Of a DNA stretch of 64,000 bases, positions 54,814-64,000 are shown in pieces. The stretch is from Amoebophrya sp. A120 (lineage: Eukaryota > Sar > Dinophyceae > Syndiniales > Amoebophryaceae). Under the pieces are notes generated by a model. That model had not been told where the DNA came from. It did not search any database and saw only the letters and a list, made by a program, of their open reading frames with translations. The DNA is taken from the NCBI GenBank assembly GCA_905178155.1, contig CAJINV010000006.1, positions 564,398-628,397 of the forward strand, in the 5' to 3' direction. The translations under genes were made by a program, and so were the position numbers. The number at the start of each line of letters is the position of its first letter. Positions within the stretch are counted from its first letter, which is position 1.

Positions 54814-57640
54814 TCAGAACTCTCGTATGCACTTTTGCAAACATTATCTTCCCTAGATGTGGTCTGGAAGGATGCTAAGTCTACTGGATCACGCAAAAAT
54901 CTTCTGTGTAGCTGCTGGAGCCGCGCCAATATAAGCTTGTCATTTCTTGCCATCCCACGAGCAAGTTTCTCATGCGAAATACAAATATTACAGGCTTGAT
55001 CTTCATGTAGCCCCCGCAATAATTCCTGAGTAATCATGCTTTTGGATGCATTCCAGGCGGCCATTTGTGTGGTGCGAAAGATACATGGCATGACAAACGT
55101 GGGCAGTAGTCTTCCAGACCACATCCAGAGAAGATGAACATGTCTGCATGTGGTCATATCTCTGCCGCCGTTGGTCGAAAAGTTCCTTGGAGAGTCGACG
55201 TGTTCTATTTATCAAAAGGAAAACTCCCCCCTCCGTCTCAAAAAATTTGCAATGCTGATTTGTGGCCACAAGTCGTCTCTGTCTTGCCAGAACACAACTC
55301 CACAGGGTCCGCCGCGTTCTGCAGGCGGTTTGTGATGCTGTTGGCCCTACAGACTAGACGTTTGCGATGCTCGGCGCCTAGCCCAAAACCTCTCTACTCA
55401 GGCTTCCTTATAGGCCTGCAGTCCTCTCCAGCAAGACAAATCTGATTTGTGTACGCATATCCAGCATCAGAAACTTCGTCTCGATATGGGGAGGGGGGAT
55501 TTTTTCTTCTGATACTACTTGCCGTCACGCCCCCGTTGTCTGCGTTTGTAGTGCCCTGCAGGTGGTCCTCACCTCCTCCAGCTGCAGCAGACAGCTCGTG
55601 CTCCTCGGGTTGATGCCTCATCTCCTCCCGCCCCGACGTGGCTCCACTCGCGGCCGCTGTTTCTTTTTTCACAGTAGCATTTTCAATATCGCCGTGGTCT
55701 CCTTCTGGTGTCCGAGGATCATCTTCCGCAAAGCTCCATCTTCTACTTCTTCGTTGCTCCTGTTCAACTAAATCGTTGCTCTGTTCTTTTAACCTCTTGG
55801 ACCGCTTCCGCCGCCGCCGTTTCTGCTCGTGAGAAAGTCTGTTCATCGACCTACTTCCCTCCAGCGCTTTCTTCATCAGATCGCTGTTGATTTCGTCCGA
55901 AATCCGCGGCTGCGCGACGAGGTTGGACCGGATGGAGGGAAGCTGCTGCAGGTCCTCGAACGTCAATGCTTTACCGTCCGCAAAAGTCTCATCGGTGATC
56001 GGCGGGAGGCGGTTCGAGGGATCAGAGACCAGGTGCGAGGTGGTGTGCTTCATGCGTCCAACACTTGTTGCCCTACTGCTACACGCCGACCGGCTTCCCG
56101 GTATAAAAACTGCCGAGGTAGTTTATAACCCGCTCAGGTGTTACAATCTCAAACGTTACAATAGAATATGGAAATCTGTGATGCAAGAGTGCATGATCTA
56201 GCCAAGTCTCATAGGACTGCGCGTGGCAAGTTCCGGAGCCCCAAACCGCACTACAATCTGCCGAAATTTGTGTTGCAGAAAGTGGACTGGTCTGCGAGTC
56301 TGTCATGCTCATAAGCAAGACAAATTCCAGATTCTATTGCAACGTTTGAGATTGTAACGTTTGAGCAGGCCATATAGTTGTAATCACACTGCTCCTCGCC
56401 GGCCCCGGCGTCGTGCCCATAGTCCTCGTAGTACCAAGTTCATCCCCCGGGGAATGCCCGCCCACCGCCGTTTTCTCGTTCTCGGTACAACTACTTTCGT
56501 CCCCGGCGGTAGCTCCTGGGTAGCAAGAACTTCGTTGGCCTGTGTACCTGCACAAGCTCCGGGCCGGGCTACTCGCGGGGATGCTATTGGGGGAAAAATT
56601 CGGGCTCTCGCGGTTCAGGAGCGCGACCCACTCTTGGTGAGTCCGGGGGGGTTTGTAGTGGCTGGTATCCACCGAAAAGTCAAAGGGGATGTTGACGACT
56701 TCATCTGCTGGGTGGTGGTGGTCCTGATGGTGAGCAAGGTCAGGATGATGCCCTCCTTCTGGCGAAGCGGTTCCTGCTGCTGTATGGATTGCAAAAGTGT
56801 CTGGGTCTGGAAGGTTGGAACTTGTCAGGCTAATTCCGAATCATGCAGGAATCTGTGTTGCATGAGTGCCAAAGGCCGTCCACTTTCGACCAAGTTTGGA
56901 GGGAGTTTCTCACGCAGGATAGGCATGGTAGAGAGCTCACAGACTCTGTCATGCTAGGTCTCGCATTCCAGACCTGATGGGTCATGGAAAAACTGCATGA
57001 CAAGCTTACACTCTTCCAGACCCAGACACTTTTGCAGTTGATATGCTGCTGCTGTGATCCGTCTCACGGTCGTGGAGGAGTCCTCGTTTGTTGATACTTC
57101 GTGTGTTGATACTTGTTCAGCAACTTGCTGCACTTCGTTTGTTGATACTCGATGATCATCCTCCACGAGAAGCCGTGATGTAGTTGTGCTGTTTTTTCTA
57201 CCAGGATGGTCCTCGATGTTCTTGTTCTTGGCCTGATATGTTATTGTTGTACCTGTAGAGGCCCCTTCAACATCGTCTTGACGTTCACAGTGTCGACCTT
57301 GTTTTTCCACCTCTAATGCTTGAATATTCCTCTCCTCTTCTGCTGCACACGAACGAAAAGGAGCTGCTCCCTGTGGCCCAGCTCGCACGTCCTCTGGACC
57401 ACAAGGACCCTGCACAATTATATCACCAGACGACGAAGAAGCCGCCCCGACATGATCATTACATGCGATGGCTTCGGCTTCCTCGCCCCCAACATCTTCT
57501 TCCGACAGCCCGGGTCGTGCGGCTGCAGGCGGGGTGCCTGCTGCTGCTGCTGCTGCTCCCGGCGTTCTTGGGTGGTGCGCCTGCGGGGGTGGTGCAGGGG
57601 ACCCCCTTTCGGCTCTTGCCTGATCAGCCATTTTATGCAA
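54814..57640 (-). CDS. Gene K: polar, low-complexity protein, 565 aa, unrecognised
   Basis: Exons 57640-57044, 56777-56375, 56118-55515, 55204-55137 and 54839-54814; the start could be the Met at 57631. Pro/Ala-rich N-terminus, a short repeat of VSTNE/VSTHE near 57.1 kb, a His-rich stretch near 56.72 kb, the block KPPRTHQEWVALLNRE, a very basic stretch (HEQKRRRRKRSKRLKEQ) that may be a nuclear signal, an acidic Glu-rich part, and a charged end with LFDQRRQRYDHMQTCLQ. No family recognised. All four introns are introners, from families 1, 1-variant, 2 and 8. The last exon codes only for the final eight residues. Confidence 0.7.
54845..55136. mobile_element. Introner family 1 variant, 292 bp (gene K)
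   Basis: Flanks AACAT / AACAT exact. Ends TATCTTCCCTAGATGTGGTC and CCACATCCAGAGAAGATG; only the inner GGTCTGGAAG arm is shared with family 1. Removal leaves the final codons of gene K. Confidence 0.88.
55210..55514. mobile_element. Introner family 2, 305 bp (gene K)
   Basis: Flanks CTATT / CTACT (4 of 5). Ends TATCAAAAGGAAAACTCCCC and GGGATTTTTTCTTCTGATA. Confidence 0.93.
56124..56374. mobile_element. Introner family 8, 251 bp (gene K)
   Basis: Flanks TAGTT / TAGTT exact. Ends TATAACCCGCTCAGGTGTTA and TAACGTTTGAGCAGGCCATA; second member of the family with 41202-41456 and close to it inside. Confidence 0.94.
56783..57043. mobile_element. Introner family 1, 261 bp (gene K)
   Basis: Flanks TGCTG / TGCTG exact. 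Ends TATGGATTGCAAAAGTGTCT and CTTTTGCAGTTGATA. Confidence 0.94.
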
Positions 57641-58734
57641 TAAATTGCCTCTGGTTATAACTAACTGAAGTTTAATAACTCGCGAAGATGATATTATCGT
57701 CGTGTGGGTTTGATTTTTTCTCCTATTCGTAGTTGAGTTCTTTAACTTTTTGGTTCATCTACTTCGACATCAAGAGAAGAATCTTATATGCCAAAAATTG
57801 ATGACATCCTACAGGAGTGAGTATGGATTCCCTTTTGAGAACGTCATAAGGAGCGGGCTCTTTTAACATCAAAAGTCCTACCGATGGATGAAATTGAATA
57901 CGAGGATGAACTTCGTACTGTTCTTTTCCCGAGCCTTGTTGTTCTCTTTCCGAATACAAACAAAACGTTAACGTCGCTGTCCGTTTCGTCTTTAGGGACT
58001 GTTCCAAACAAAGCATCTTGTCTTCAAAGTACAGCTATTGGTATCGCCATAAGCAGGGTTGAAACTAACTGTTGTCGCTATACAAAAATAAGCCACGCAG
58101 TAAATTCATGCAACTTCTTGGACAACCACATCAATTCATGCCCGTAGACAACTACATCAGAACTCCTCTAGATGCTAAGTAGCGTACGCCGTTAGTTCAC
58201 TTTTTATCAGTCTCGTCTTCGACCTTTACTTAGAGCCTTGAGTTTCGAACCGTGAAACGACCTTCGACCTGGGCACCGGTCCGGCACTGAAAATAAATCA
58301 ATGCTGAAGAGCTGCAAAGAGCGATAACTAAATATGCAACGAGCTCGAGCACCAGAAGATAATATGGAGTAGAACAAGCGACTAAGTACTTCTTGTTCTC
58401 ATGTGGAACATTACCTCTACACACGCAAGTGTCGCACGCGGATACTCTTGATTCGTGGCTTTCACGTGTACTCATCTTTTGCGCGCCTAGACCAACTCGT
58501 TGGTAGTTCGCAACAACACAACCTTGCCGCCTAGGGGAAGGCTGCATGGTAATTGTTTATTTTTTCGCGTTCCAAGTAACAACTTCACGACGCGTGTTTT
58601 CATATCTTGGGTTTGGGTTTGAGAGGGCGGAAAGTTCTACTTCACAATGCTTTTTCTTGGGGAAAGTAAGTAAGTACTTATCGAAGGGTCCTCGTGAAGA
58701 AGAAGAGCACTGGAGTCTACTGCACAAGAACTTC
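57641..58734. other. Spacer between genes K and L
   Basis: About 1.1 kb. No element, repeat or frame that I can support. Confidence 0.6.
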
Positions 58735-61700
58735 TCAGAAGTACTTGAGCGTTTCCCTGCACGGGTCCTATCGTGAGGAAAGATCCCCCCTCCCCGTACC
58801 AAAAAGGGACGCATCTGAAAATTTGTGATGCTGATTTGTGGACACAAATCGTCTCTGTAATGCAAGAAGGCCAATCCAGCGACTCCGCCGCATTATGCAG
58901 GCGGTTTGTGATGCTATGGGGCCTACAGAGTACACATTTGCCATGCTACGCGCCTACGTCAGAACCCTTCTACTTAGGCTTGGCATGGGCCTGCAGTCAT
59001 CTGCTGCAAGACAGACCTGATTTGTGTGCGCAAATCCAGCATCAGAAACTTCCCTTTGATATGGGGTGGGGGGATTTTTCTTTTTGATAGGTCCATAAAC
59101 TGCCTTACCACCTCGTCGGTGACGAGTTTTCTCCTTTCCCTGTGCTTATCAAATGCAAACGTGTCTGGGTCTGGAAGAATGCCAGTTTGTCATGCTTGTC
59201 TCACTTGACTCTTACATCTGTGGTGCGTGAGCAGCAAGAAAGCCTCTGCTTCCCTGTCATGCAACAACGCAGTTTGCCATGCGGAAAACGAATTACATAG
59301 CAGCGCAGCAAAAACTTGTCATGCTTGGCTATGTATTGCAGTGCGCCAAACATTCCCAGACTTGCATCACAAGTTTCCAGAGCCAGACATATTTGCAATG
59401 CGTAGTGCTCGTTCACGATCAATTTCAACTCGGCAACGAGTTTGTTCTTCACTTCCCCGGTCGTCATTCTGCCGGAGCCGTACTCCTCGCCGATTTTTAT
59501 CGAAAGGAAAAAGCCCCCCTCCCAATATCGAAAACGAAATTTGTGATGCTGTATTTGAGTACACAAATCGTCGTGTATTGCTACAAGGCCAAGCGCCGCA
59601 GTTGTGGCCTCGTTTGGAGGCAGTTTGTCATGCTGTTTCCTACTTCCAGCTGCCTCCTGTGATGCTGCAGATGCAAGGCCGTCCCACGCAACCCAGCACT
59701 ACAGTCCGCATTTTTTCCCTTCTAGCATGACAAAGCTGATTTGTGGCCACAAATCTGCATCACAGATTTCCGTTTCGATATGGGGAGTGGGAATTCTTCC
59801 TTTTCATAATCTTTTTAAATTCCTCGTCGTCCTCCAGCACATACCGCAAGTACTCGTACGGAACGTCCACATCTAAGTTCGCCCCTTTTTCTATCCCACA
59901 GAAAAACTCAGGCAGGTCAGATTTGTAATGCATAGAATGAATTCACAAAAAGATCTCTCAAGGGGCTCGCCCATAGCATGCTGTTCAGGACACGCAATGC
60001 AGATATTCTTGTCTATTTATTTTTGCATTACAAATGTGACCTGTCTGCATTTTTCTGTGAGATATTTTCCCGGTGCTCCTCCAGGGTCTGGCCCCCGCCG
60101 GAAAGGGCGTACTTCATGACTTTGTCCTTGATCTGCTTCTCCTATCAAATGCAAAAATGTCTGGGTCTGAAAGAATGCCAAACTTGTCATGCAGGTTTTC
60201 CATGGCCCACGAGGTCTGGTATGTGGGACGTAGCACGACAGATCATTCTGTGAGAGTTCTATCATGCATATCCTGCATGAGAAACTGCCTCGCGATTCGG
60301 TCAAAAGTGGACAGCTTTTGGTAATCTTCACGCAACACAGACTTTGATATGATTTAGATTCAGCATGGCAAGTTGCTTTGTTCCAGACCCAGACACTTTT
60401 GCAATGCATATCTCCGAGTCGGTGACGAAAATGGTTGACGGGGTATCCGTATCCTGTGCAAAAGTATCGCACTCGTAGTAATCGCAATCATGCATTACAA
60501 ATCTCCATACCAAGGTAAAACAGCATGACAAATTTCATTTGTCATGCTGACCGAATTTGTAATGCGATTTCTACTAGTACGATTATACTTTTGCAATGCA
60601 TAATCCGCGGACGAAGACATCTTGGTCGTGTGGCCTTGGAGTGCGGGGAAAAACTTGGAATGGATCAAAGCGGGCTTCTGGAGGTTTAGCCGGGGCGCAA
60701 TGTCGCGGGTTACCTGATAGATTAAGATTTTTATATGGCGCATCCGCATGATAGATTGAATACTATTGTTCACCAGCAACGGGTTGTAGACGAAATTTGG
60801 GGAGGGTGCAGAAATCCACATAAGAAAAGCGTCTACAACTTCATGCGTGAATATATAAAACTAGCAAAAAGTTGTAGTAGCACTCAACCGCTATACCCTG
60901 AAAAACGGGTCTTGATCAATCGCCTGGGGGATCAGACACCGCACGTCGGTTCTTCCTCCAAAAATGTGCGGAAAGGCCTCGGGAAAACTCGGCGCGGCCT
61001 GCACCGCGGTGTAGAAGCATTTCCCTATGTTCGCGGAATCGGTCAACCCCAGCGCGCCCTTTGCTTGGTTGAACGTGATTTTCTTCGCGATTTTCGCAAC
61101 TAGCGGGTACATGGTGCCCATGTAATCAAAGTTCGTGAAAATGAAAGTTTTTTCCGGGTTGAAGCCGCACGCGATGATGTCCTTGATATTCGCGTAGGCG
61201 AGTTTGTGGGCCTCCTCGGCGGAGATGTTTTCCTTAAACCAGGACTTCTCGTCGTCCGTTAACTGAATCACCAATGGTATGGAAGCGTCAGGATCAAAAT
61301 TTACAAAGTTGAAGTAATTTGCGATGCATAAAACCGATACCAGATGGCACCCACTTATCAAGTGGCGCACGACAAATTTGGGTAGAGCCTAAATTTAGTT
61401 TGTCATGCTGTTTGGGTAAGGAAGCCGCCGCTTGCCATGCTACTTTAGCAGCTGACTTTTTACCCGTCAACAGGCTTACTATCTGCCTCGCTTGCCTACT
61501 CTGCAAGGCAGGCATTTGGTGGCTTGCATTTTACGCATTACAAGTTTTTCAACTTTGTTGATTTCGGTTCTGACACTCCCATAAATGGAACGTCGAACGT
61601 GTCCTGGAGCCACTTAGTGAAAAAAAAGGGCACCAGGTGACCTGTGGAGTTGATTGTGCAGCAGAAAATGGATCTACTTCACAAGGGGGCGATGAGTACT

Positions 61701-63915
61701 TTTTCCGAGGAAATACAAATAACGTCGTGTGTAGTGTTCTTGTGCATGAAAAATCATCTACATGATCTCTGCAGAAGAGCGATTTCCTCGACATCTCCGC
61801 AGGCGGCAATTTACTTTGCTTTCTGGTCGACACTATTTTCACTTCGGAGTATTAAAAGAAATGCAACGAAAAATTCAAAATCTGTCCCATGATATTGTTT
61901 ATACCTATATGCAGTGACTCGCTGCTCGCGCCCCGTCCGGTGTAGAGGTAGAACGGCACGCCCTTTTCGATATGCATTGCAAATATGTCTGGGTCTGGAA
62001 GAGTGTAACTTGTCATGCTACATCTGGATCGTAGAAAAATTTGTGTTGCATGATTACCAAGAGAGGTCCACTTTTGAACAAGTTTAGAGGCAGTTTCTCA
62101 GGCAGGAAAGGCATGATAGAGATCTCACAGAACCTGTCATGCTAGGCCGTGCATGCCAGACCGCGTGCGTCAGCGTCATGGAAAACCTGCATGACAAACC
62201 TAGACCCAGACATTTTCGCATTTGATACTCGACCTGATCCAGCAAAATATCCAGGTCCCGGTGCGTGAAAAACAACCCTCGGCTATTACAGTGAAAAGTG
62301 CCCCCCACCCCTCAAATTGCAAAAATTTGTGATGCGAAGTTTCCAATTGAAAACTTTTTGTCATGCATGAAAGGAGTATGAATCTTTCTGATGCAGAGTC
62401 TAGGCGTGTATCGCATCGCTTGCATGACAAGCGCCGCTCTTGCTGGGGTCTTTTGCAATACAAATTTTCGCTATTCACGATTGGAAACCTGTGATGCTGA
62501 TAGGTGCAAGAGGGCGAATGTTTCATTTGGAAAGGTTTGCAATACAAATGCTTTCAGGTTCGGGGGTGGGGGCATTTTTCATTCTGATATCGGCGCAAAA
62601 ACCGGTGCGCGCGCTTCCCCGTGATTCTTTCTATCCGTTGGATCAAGCTCGCGTCGATCTTGCTGCACCCAAAGTCGCGGACGAGTTTATCGTAATCAAT
62701 CCCCGCATCGGCCTGCACGTCCACCGGGTTGATAACTTGTGATATTACAATGAAAAATGCCCCCCCCAGAACTTGGCAGCATTTGTATTGCAAACCTTTC
62801 CAATAGAAACATTCCCCGTCTTGCATATCTCAGCCTCACAGATAATTTTTCATGCTGAATATAGCTCAAATTTGTGTTGCAGAGAAGCCCAACAGCAGCC
62901 GGATCTCTCATGCAAAAGACGCCTTGCGTGCCTAGATGCTGCAATGAGAAAGGCTCGCAATCCTTTCATGCAAGACAAAAAGCTGTCATTTGGAAATATT
63001 GCATGACAAACTTTTGCCAATTCCGGGGGCATTTTTCATTGTAGTATGTGACTCATCCGCCGGCTCACACTCCGCTTGGGGCGGGTACAGGGGCCGCTCC
63101 TCCGCTTGCGTGGCTGAGGATGGTATATATATTTCATCCTAATTGTTTCTTGCCTCTTGTTCTACTGCGTGACCGTGGTCTACTTTCATTGACAAACAAA
63201 ACCATTGTCCTTAGATCATGTGTAGCTCGATATATAAAAATTCGCAGGACAGCAAAGTGGAGAAACCACCTGCTCTCCTCAACATCTCATGTTCAGCAAC
63301 ACCTGTATTCCAATCTCAATTTCAATTTCATTCTCCTGGTTTATTTACGAAAAAATACCTTTTTCCCCCTCCACCGGCGTGCACTGCACCGTGACCTTCA
63401 AAGTTTGCTTCTCCGCGTTGAAGGTGAATTTCGTGAGCTCCATATGCAATGCAAAAGCATCGTACTAGTGGAAAATGCATTACAAGTTAGCGGCCCAGCA
63501 TTATGAATGAAATTTTTTGTAATGCTGATTTACCTTGAGAAAGGGATTTGTAATGCAAAAACGCAATTAGTACAACGAGTACGATGCTTTTGCACTGCAT
63601 ACTCCACCTTCCCGAGCAAAATGGTTGATTCCAACACCGGATTGATTTGGCAGTTCAAATTCCAGCTTGGTAACCTCACTAGCCGGAGCTCCTGAACGGT
63701 GTCTGGGACCTTAAATTGGTCGTACATCGTCTCACCGTACCTGCGAGTTATTTGGGTTGGAACTTTCTGATGTCATCTGTCATGCGGACAGGGAATTCCA
63801 CATGCAAACCAGCACTGCTTTCCTGGCATGACAAATTTAAGAAAAACGTACTCCTATCGAGAAACCCATCCAAAAATACAGTTCCTCCGCGTGTTTCCTG
63901 GCCATCTTGAAAACG
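58735..63915 (-). CDS. WARS: Gene L: cytosolic tryptophan--tRNA ligase, 5' end missing
   Basis: Exons from the right: part of 63915-63852, 63740-63602, 63437-63359, 63113-63047, 62737-62590, 62278-62228, 61965-61905, 61641-61584, 61272-60897, 60713-60603, 60444-60411, 60137-60065, 59886-59809, 59492-59405, 59141-59090, 58763-58735. It charges tRNA-Trp. Blocks: [57 protein letters not shown] (HIGH site), [65 protein letters not shown] (KMSKS site), and [16 protein letters not shown] near the end. Introns 60714-60896, 61642-61904 and 63114-63358 are GT-AG; eleven complete introners interrupt the rest. N-terminal to the catalytic part is an extension (63.05-63.9 kb, with [17 protein letters not shown] and [20 protein letters not shown]) that I do not recognise. 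The junction at about 63741-63851 does not keep frame with GT-AG borders and is unresolved. Confidence 0.93.
58769..59089. mobile_element. Introner family 2, 321 bp (TrpRS)
   Basis: Flanks GGTCC / GGTCC exact. Right end GGGATTTTTCTTTTTGATA. Lies ten codons before the stop. Confidence 0.94.
59147..59404. mobile_element. Introner family 1, 258 bp (TrpRS)
   Basis: Flanks GTGCT / GTGCT exact. Right end GCAATGCGTA (A to G). Removal restores [18 protein letters not shown]. Confidence 0.94.
59498..59808. mobile_element. Introner family 2, 311 bp (TrpRS)
   Basis: Flanks ATTTT / ATCTT (4 of 5). Ends TATCGAAAGGAAAAAGCCCC and GGAATTCTTCCTTTTCATA. Confidence 0.92.
59892..60064. mobile_element. Introner family 6, 173 bp (TrpRS)
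   Basis: Flanks TTTTC / TTTTC exact. Ends TATCCCACAGAAAAACTCAG and TGCATTTTTCTGTGAGATA. Confidence 0.93.
60143..60410. mobile_element. Introner family 1, 268 bp (TrpRS)
   Basis: Flanks TCTCC / TCTCC exact. Removal joins TIFVTDSE to [16 protein letters not shown]. Confidence 0.95.
60450..60602. mobile_element. Introner family 4, 153 bp (TrpRS)
   Basis: Flanks ATCCG / ATCCG exact. Ends TATCCTGTGCAAAAGTATCG and GATTATACTTTTGCAATGCATA. Lies just after the KMSSS motif. Confidence 0.94.
61278..61583. mobile_element. Introner family 5, 306 bp (TrpRS)
   Basis: Flanks AATGG / AATGG exact. Removal restores [19 protein letters not shown], a conserved TrpRS block. Confidence 0.96.
61971..62227. mobile_element. 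Introner family 1, 257 bp (TrpRS)
   Basis: Flanks TTCGA / CTCGA (4 of 5). Ends TATGCATTGCAAATATGTCT and GACATTTTCGCATTTGATA. Confidence 0.93.
62284..62589. mobile_element. Introner family 10, 306 bp (TrpRS)
   Basis: Flanks TCGGC / TCGGC exact. Ends TATTACAGTGAAAAGTGCCC and GGGGGCATTTTTCATTCTGATA. Removal restores [20 protein letters not shown]. Confidence 0.95.
62743..63046. mobile_element. Introner family 10, 304 bp (TrpRS)
   Basis: Flanks TGTGA / TGTGA exact. Ends TATTACAATGAAAAATGCCC and GGGGGCATTTTTCATTGTAGTA. Neighbour of the only other family 10 member. Confidence 0.94.
63443..63601. mobile_element. Introner family 4, 159 bp (TrpRS extension)
   Basis: Flanks CTCCA / CTCCA exact. Ends TATGCAATGCAAAAGCATCG and CGATGCTTTTGCACTGCATA. 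Confidence 0.94.
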
Positions 63916-64000
63916 TATCAAGTGCAAAAATGTCTGGATGTCTGGAAGAGTGTAGACTTGTCATGCAGATTTTTCATGACCCATGAGGTCTGGAAGGCGG
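63916..64000. mobile_element. Introner family 1, cut by window edge
   Basis: Left end TATCAAGTGCAAAAATGTCT with the GGATGTCTGG variant arm; the right end is outside the window. Confidence 0.85.

Noticed and set aside
1-64000. Transposase, reverse transcriptase, tRNA or rRNA genes
   Set aside because: I looked for long frames with such motifs and for cloverleaf or rRNA signatures and saw none.

Overview
The window is nuclear DNA of a eukaryote, most probably a parasitic (syndinian) dinoflagellate like Amoebophrya. The reasons are: (1) all twelve protein genes I can assemble lie on the minus strand, the one-way gene array typical of dinoflagellates; (2) the genes are full of short introner-like elements with inverted ends that must be removed from the transcript although they have no GT-AG borders, a feature reported for Amoebophrya (recalled, not looked up). 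The species is inference; the gene and intron structure is read from the sequence.

Layout, right to left (direction of transcription). Tryptophan--tRNA ligase (58735 to beyond 64000); an unrecognised gene K (54814-57640); a GC-rich, element-free spacer with four copies of a dispersed repeat (50.8-54.4 kb); unrecognised gene J (48587-50961); a probable secreted protein I (44667-46942); a very large Gln/Asn/Ser-rich protein H (33737-42283); small membrane or secreted protein G (27778-31341); importin alpha F (19225-26191); Ran GTPase E (16138-17556); a secreted Cys-rich protein with a Lys/Ala tail D (11900-14793); the rRNA methyltransferase RRP8 C (7541-10445); a mitochondrial-type EF-hand protein B (5425-6625); and a membrane-anchored metallophosphoesterase A (1-3915, 3' end missing). 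Spacers are about 0.9-3.9 kb and hold little I can name.

The main discovery is the intron system. I mapped 72 complete elements and 2 cut by the window edges, nearly all 119-350 bp. They fall into ten families with unrelated terminal inverted repeats, yet every family starts with TAT and ends with ATA, and every element is flanked by a 5-bp direct repeat (48 exact, 20 with 4 of 5 matching, 4 unclear). Removing the element plus one copy of the 5-mer restores conserved protein sequence exactly (an EF-hand loop, the RRP8 core, the TrpRS N-domain) and makes the total coding length divisible by three in every complete gene. A second set of 19 introns is GT-AG; all 19 donors start GTA and 13 start GTAT, and they contain the same internal 10-base words as the elements, as if older elements had matured into normal introns. 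Ran, the most conserved gene, has only this second type.

Ran and importin alpha are neighbours and partners in nuclear import; RRP8, TrpRS and these two are housekeeping genes. No transposase, rRNA, tRNA or CRISPR array was seen, so the elements here are non-autonomous.
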